Positions 61,013 to 64,000 of a stretch of 64,000 nt of DNA are shown here, piece by piece. Position numbers and translations under genes: made by a program. The stretch is from the NCBI GenBank assembly GCA_035762175.1, contig DASTPP010000111.1, positions 1-64,000 on the forward strand, given 5' to 3'. The notes under the pieces were generated by a model, which saw only the letters and a program-made list of their open reading frames with translations, did no database searches and had not been told where the DNA came from. Position 1 is the first letter of the stretch. Each line of letters starts with the position of its first letter. Origin of the DNA: DASTPP01 sp035762175 (GTDB lineage: Bacteria > Myxococcota_A > Polyangia > Polyangiales > Polyangiaceae).

Positions 61013-62386
61013 TCAGCGGGCGACGCGGTAGACCCGCCCGTTGTCGTCGCTGCGGAAGTTGCCCCCGCCGGCTGGGGTCATGGTGCCGACGTCGGTGAAG
61101 TAGACGGCCTCGGCGTCGAGCACGACGTAGGCGGGGCCGAAGGGGTTGCCCGCGTAGTCGTCCTGGTTGACGGCGGGGACGCGGCCCAGCACCAGCTGGC
61201 CCTGCCCCTCGAGGTCGGCGCGGAAGACCTCGAAGCGCTTGTTCGCCGGGTCGTAACTGACCCAATAAATGCGGCCCGCCGCGGCGTCGACGGCGAAGCC
61301 TTCGATGAGGTTGGTGTCCGTCACGATGGCCTGGCCGTCGGCCGGCAGGGGGCCGCCCACGGGCGCCTTGCGGATCTCGTTCTGCTCGAGATCCGTCCAG
61401 TAGATCTGGCCCCCGGCGACCTCGACCGAGCCCGGCGACCCGTTCACCACCACGTCGTCGGCGTCGTCTTCGTCGCCCGGGACGCCCCGGCGGATGGCGC
61501 CGCCGGCCACCCAGTAGGCGCGCCCGTCGTCCTCCGCGTCGGCGGTGATCCAGCCCGGGTTGTTTTGGCCGGGGGCGTTCAAGACGAAGTCGTCGAGGTT
61601 GTCGGCGTCCTTGCCCCGCGCCACGTCGTTGCCCCCGCCCGTCCAGAACACGAGGTCGCCCGAGGCGGCGATGTGGCCGATGTCGGGCTCGGACGCGTTG
61701 ACGGGGAAGGGCGCCGAGGGGGTGTTCTCGAAGGGCGTCAGCAGGCGGACGCGGAACAGCGCCTCTTGGCCCTGGTTCAGGTTCAGGCTGCCGAAGAAGA
61801 TGTAGTCGTCGTCCTCCGTCGAGGCGAAGGCGAAGCTCAAGGCGCGGCCGAGCGCGGGCGCGCCGGCCGGCGTGAAGATGCGCGGGCCCGGCGTGCCCGA
61901 CCCGTCTTTGCCCTTCGTCAGCACCGCCAACGGCGGGTCGCCGTTCTGGTCGAAGGCGGGGGACGCCCAGTAGACGTTCGCGTCGTCGACCGCGATCGCG
62001 TGCGGCGCCGTCTGCAGGTCGGCGAGCGTCTGCGGCACGCACGCGCCCCCCTCGCACGCGGCGCTGTCGCCGATGCAGACGCGGCCGCACTCGCCGCAGT
62101 TGTTCGGGTCGCCCTGCGTGTCGCCGCAGGCCCCGCCCCCGGAGCCGCCCGCGGCCGGGCCCCCCGAGCCGCCGGTGCCCGAGCCGCCGGTGCCCGTGCC
62201 GCCCGTGCCCGAGCCGTTCGTGCCCGCGCCGCCGGTGCCGCTGCCGCCAAGCCCGCGGCACTCGGCGTCGGCGGGGCGCTCGCGGCAGAAGGCCTCGCCG
62301 TCGACCTCGAGGTCGGTGCCGCAGGCGCCGGCGAGCGACGCGAGCGCGACGCCGAGCGCGGCCAAGAAAGGGGGTCGTCGTCGCAT
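61013..62386 (-). CDS. Beta-propeller lipoprotein with Gly/Thr linker (DUF5050/LDLR-B-like)
   Basis: A 457-residue lipoprotein (LASLAGACGTD, Cys22). A Cys-containing stretch leads to a (GSGTGG)n linker (about 47-85), then a small Cys cluster (NCGECGRVCIGDSAACEGGAC) typical of myxobacterial surface proteins. The propeller (about 125-457) has blades with YW motifs: VYWASPAFDQNGD, IFFGSLNLNQGQ, VFWTGGGNDV, AYWVAGGAIRR, IYWTDLEQNEIRKA and IYWVSYDPANKR. Probably a surface recognition or binding protein. It follows the 62391 gene by four bases and is likely co-transcribed with it. Confidence 0.83.
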   Translation of the reverse strand: MRRRPPFLAALGVALASLAGACGTDLEVDGEAFCRERPADAECRGLGGSGTGGAGTNGSGTGGTGTGGSGTGGSGGPAAGGSGGGACGDTQGDPNNCGECGRVCIGDSAACEGGACVPQTLADLQTAPHAIAVDDANVYWASPAFDQNGDPPLAVLTKGKDGSGTPGPRIFTPAGAPALGRALSFAFASTEDDDYIFFGSLNLNQGQEALFRVRLLTPFENTPSAPFPVNASEPDIGHIAASGDLVFWTGGGNDVARGKDADNLDDFVLNAPGQNNPGWITADAEDDGRAYWVAGGAIRRGVPGDEDDADDVVVNGSPGSVEVAGGQIYWTDLEQNEIRKAPVGGPLPADGQAIVTDTNLIEGFAVDAAAGRIYWVSYDPANKRFEVFRADLEGQGQLVLGRVPAVNQDDYAGNPFGPAYVVLDAEAVYFTDVGTMTPAGGGNFRSDDNGRVYRVAR

Positions 62387-62390
62387 GGGT

Positions 62391-63644
62391 TTAGAAGCTC
62401 CCCCGGAGGCCGGCGGCGGCCCCGCCGGCGATCGGGTGCAGCGTGCCCGTCACCCGCCAGGGCGAGGGGGCGCGGGCGCGCGCGCCGGCGCCCGCGGGCT
62501 TTTCGTCGTCGGTCAGAAAGAGGTACGCGGCCGCCCCGAGCCCGGCGACGCCGACGCCGAGCGAGACGGGCCAGAGCAGCCCGTAGAGCTTCGACCGGTC
62601 GATGTCTTCTTGGGCGCGCGGCGGGCACTGCCGCGCGCACAGGTCTTCGAGCTCGTTCGAGGCCTGGCGCTCTTGGATGAAGAAGATGCCCGAGGCCGCG
62701 AGCGCCGCGGCCCCGACGCCGCCCACCACCCACGGCAGCGCCGAGCCGCCCGAGGCACCGGCCCCGCCCTCGGCGTCGACCGCGGCGGCCGGCCGCGGCT
62801 CGGCCGGCGCTTCGGCGGGGGCCGCGCCGCCGGCCGGGGGGCCCGCGGGGGCGATGGCGAGCTCGGTGACGGGGCCCGGCCCCAGCGCCTGCCGCGCCGA
62901 GCCGACCACGCGCCCGCCCGAGCGCACCTCGAACGCGTGGTCGCCGCGGCGCAGGGCGATCTCGCGCGGGGCGCCCGGCTCGATGCGCCCCTTCGCCTCG
63001 CCGTCGACCCAGAGCTCGCCGCCGAGGCCGCCCGGCGCGATCACGCGCGCGCGGGCGATCTCGTCGCCGTACAGGAGGCGCTGCAGGAGGTAGTCGGAGA
63101 GGTCGACGAGCGCGGGCGACTTCGGGTCGACGAGCGACTCGTCGTAGGGCTGCTCGACGAGGGCGTCCTCTTGGCCCTCGCGCCAGAGGTGCACGCGCAA
63201 GACGAGCCGCTTCGGCGGCGAGGGCGACCGGTAGAGCAGGCCCCAGACGTAGGGCGGCTTCGGCATCAGCGCGCCCAGCCGAAGCTGGGTGCCGATCTGC
63301 TCCTGGCAGGGCCGGCTCGGCTCGCGAAACCCGCCCGCCGCGCTCACGAGCGGCGCCTTGGCGCAGCGCGAGGCGAGCGCCTCGAGCGAGCTCGTGCTGT
63401 TGCCGAGCGCGAAGTCTTTCGACTCGTTCACCCGGTGCCGCAGCGCCGCCGAGAGCGCCTTCGCCGGCTCGAGCGCGTCGTGGTCGGCCAGCTGCAAGAC
63501 GTAAAGGCTCTCGTGCCCCTCGCCCGGCGGCGCCGCGAGGGCGGGGCGGGGCGAGAGGGCGGCGAGCGCCGAGGCGAGCGCGGCCGCGGCGGCGGGCACG
63601 AACGGGGCCCGGGGGCGTCGGCCGTTGGCGTGGGGCGGGCTCAT
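62391..63644 (-). CDS. Exported PEGA-like protein with two membrane helices
   Basis: A 417-residue protein with a long Arg/Pro-containing signal (AAAAALASALAALSPRPALA). The periplasmic domain (about 40-200) has VLQLADHDALEPAKALSAALRHRV. A PEGA-like strand repeat follows (about 200-255: GGELWVDGEAKGRIEPGAPREIALRRGDHAFEV). Two membrane helices (about 303-322 and 355-375) flank a Cys pair (LCARQCPP). This resembles proteins that count or bind periplasmic ligands next to TPR operons. It ends with TAA, one of two in the window. The gene 63648 overlaps almost directly upstream (3 bp gap), so they form an operon with the 61013 lipoprotein. Confidence 0.78.
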   Translation of the reverse strand: MSPPHANGRRPRAPFVPAAAAALASALAALSPRPALAAPPGEGHESLYVLQLADHDALEPAKALSAALRHRVNESKDFALGNSTSSLEALASRCAKAPLVSAAGGFREPSRPCQEQIGTQLRLGALMPKPPYVWGLLYRSPSPPKRLVLRVHLWREGQEDALVEQPYDESLVDPKSPALVDLSDYLLQRLLYGDEIARARVIAPGGLGGELWVDGEAKGRIEPGAPREIALRRGDHAFEVRSGGRVVGSARQALGPGPVTELAIAPAGPPAGGAAPAEAPAEPRPAAAVDAEGGAGASGGSALPWVVGGVGAAALAASGIFFIQERQASNELEDLCARQCPPRAQEDIDRSKLYGLLWPVSLGVGVAGLGAAAYLFLTDDEKPAGAGARARAPSPWRVTGTLHPIAGGAAAGLRGSF

Positions 63645-63647
63645 GGG

Positions 63648-64000
63648 TCAATGACAACGCCGGAGCATCCGTTCGTCGTCGGGCGTGGCGCGGCCGCTGC
63701 GCTGCAAGGCCCGCAGCCGCTCGCAGAGCGCCGACGCCTCGCCGCCCGACGCCTCGCGCGGACGCGGCGCCTCTTTCGGGGCGGCCGGGCGCGCCGGCGC
63801 GCGCGACGGCTCGGGCGCGAGGGCCGGCTTCGGCGACGGCGGCGCGGGGCGCGGCGCGGCCTCGGGGCGCGGCGGCGCGGGGGCGAGGCGCGCGGCCGGG
63901 GGCTCGGCCCTCATCGCCGCCACGGCCCGCATCGGCGCGGGCTCGGGCGCGTCCGGCTTCGCTTCGGGCGCGGCCGGCTTCGCTTCGGGCGCGTCCGGCT
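63648..64000 (-). CDS. Pro/Ala-rich protein, C-terminal part (5' end outside window)
   Basis: The frame is open to the end of the window, so the gene starts beyond 64000. The visible 117 residues are mostly Pro/Ala/Glu/Lys repeats (PDAPEAKPAAPEAK, from a 27-bp tandem repeat at the window end), followed by a short ordered end (ALCERLRALQRSGRATPDDERMLRRCH). The ordered end resembles the last helices of TPR or kinase-tail proteins, but no function can be named. It is directly upstream of the 62391 gene (3 bp) and likely heads the operon. Confidence 0.7.
   Translation of the reverse strand, partial: PDAPEAKPAAPEAKPDAPEPAPMRAVAAMRAEPPAARLAPAPPRPEAAPRPAPPSPKPALAPEPSRAPARPAAPKEAPRPREASGGEASALCERLRALQRSGRATPDDERMLRRCH

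Noticed and set aside
1..64000. tRNA or rRNA genes
   Set aside because: No TTCRANNC arm with matching acceptor stem and no rRNA-like sequence was seen on either strand; short or unusual tRNAs could be missed by eye.

Overview
The window is a 64 kb piece of a very GC-rich genome with dense, mostly monocistronic or short-operon genes. The gene content points to a myxobacterium (Myxococcota, Polyangia-like): Ser/Thr kinases with Pro-rich tails, FHA proteins, a sigma-54 activator with an FHA sensor, HEAT, TPR and beta-propeller lipoproteins, a PilT-like ATPase, TonB-CTD/TonB-receptor fusions and many Pro/Ala-rich secreted proteins. No rRNA, tRNA, phage genes, transposase or CRISPR array was seen.

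Layout. 2-4.1 kb: BamA (5' cut by the window) and a Tat-type amidohydrolase. 4.2-5.5 kb: a PAS-PAS-STAS sensor. 6.0-8.2 kb: a Cys-module/poly-proline lipoprotein and a 42-bp minisatellite. 8.2-10.2 kb: a bufferin-type operon (BufA precursor, BufB MNIO enzyme, BufC partner). 10.3-16.4 kb: a small unknown protein, a decayed flavin oxidase, an FHA-sigma54 activator, a nitrilase, a MerR-TPR protein and a rhodanese-MoeB fusion. 16.6-20.4 kb: a kinase and an FHA protein divergent from a PilT-like ATPase. 20.5-24.9 kb: an accessory patch with two Uma2 nucleases, a truncated MNT-HEPN gene facing another truncated gene, a 43-bp minisatellite and a hairpin-ended element. 25-39 kb: a SWIM/SNF2 helicase, a MOP flippase, a HEAT lipoprotein, an FHA membrane protein, a kinase and a degenerate trypsin-like protein. 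39.5-54.3 kb: a His-rich lipoprotein, an unknown protein, a RegB/RegA-like redox two-component pair, and a long metal/redox locus (MbnH-type di-heme enzyme, haem lipoprotein, MbnP copper protein, two lipoproteins, a TonB receptor, a beta-propeller lipoprotein, a di-haem cytochrome and one more lipoprotein). 54.6-64 kb: an aldo/keto-reductase relative and an ECF sigma operon ending in a Cys-rich MopE-motif lipoprotein, then secreted and propeller proteins.

The most unusual observation concerns the genetic code. I scanned all recognised genes by eye and found no TTA codon inside any protein body. The only four in-frame TTA codons fall exactly where four proteins appear to end: bufA at 8484, an FHA protein at 33284, a His-rich lipoprotein at 39526 and an unknown protein at 41677. 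If TTA is read as leucine, these frames run on into implausible tails and overlap their neighbours, in one case by more than 2 kb antisense to a two-component system. If TTA is a stop, all four conflicts disappear. I annotate these four genes as ending at TTA and flag this as a hypothesis.

Other points of interest are a dispersed hairpin-ended element with compensatory stem changes, several minisatellites of about 42 bp, two lipoprotein signal peptides that seem to be the last copy of a tandem repeat, and several enzymes that have lost catalytic residues (PilT-like, trypsin-like, AKR-like).
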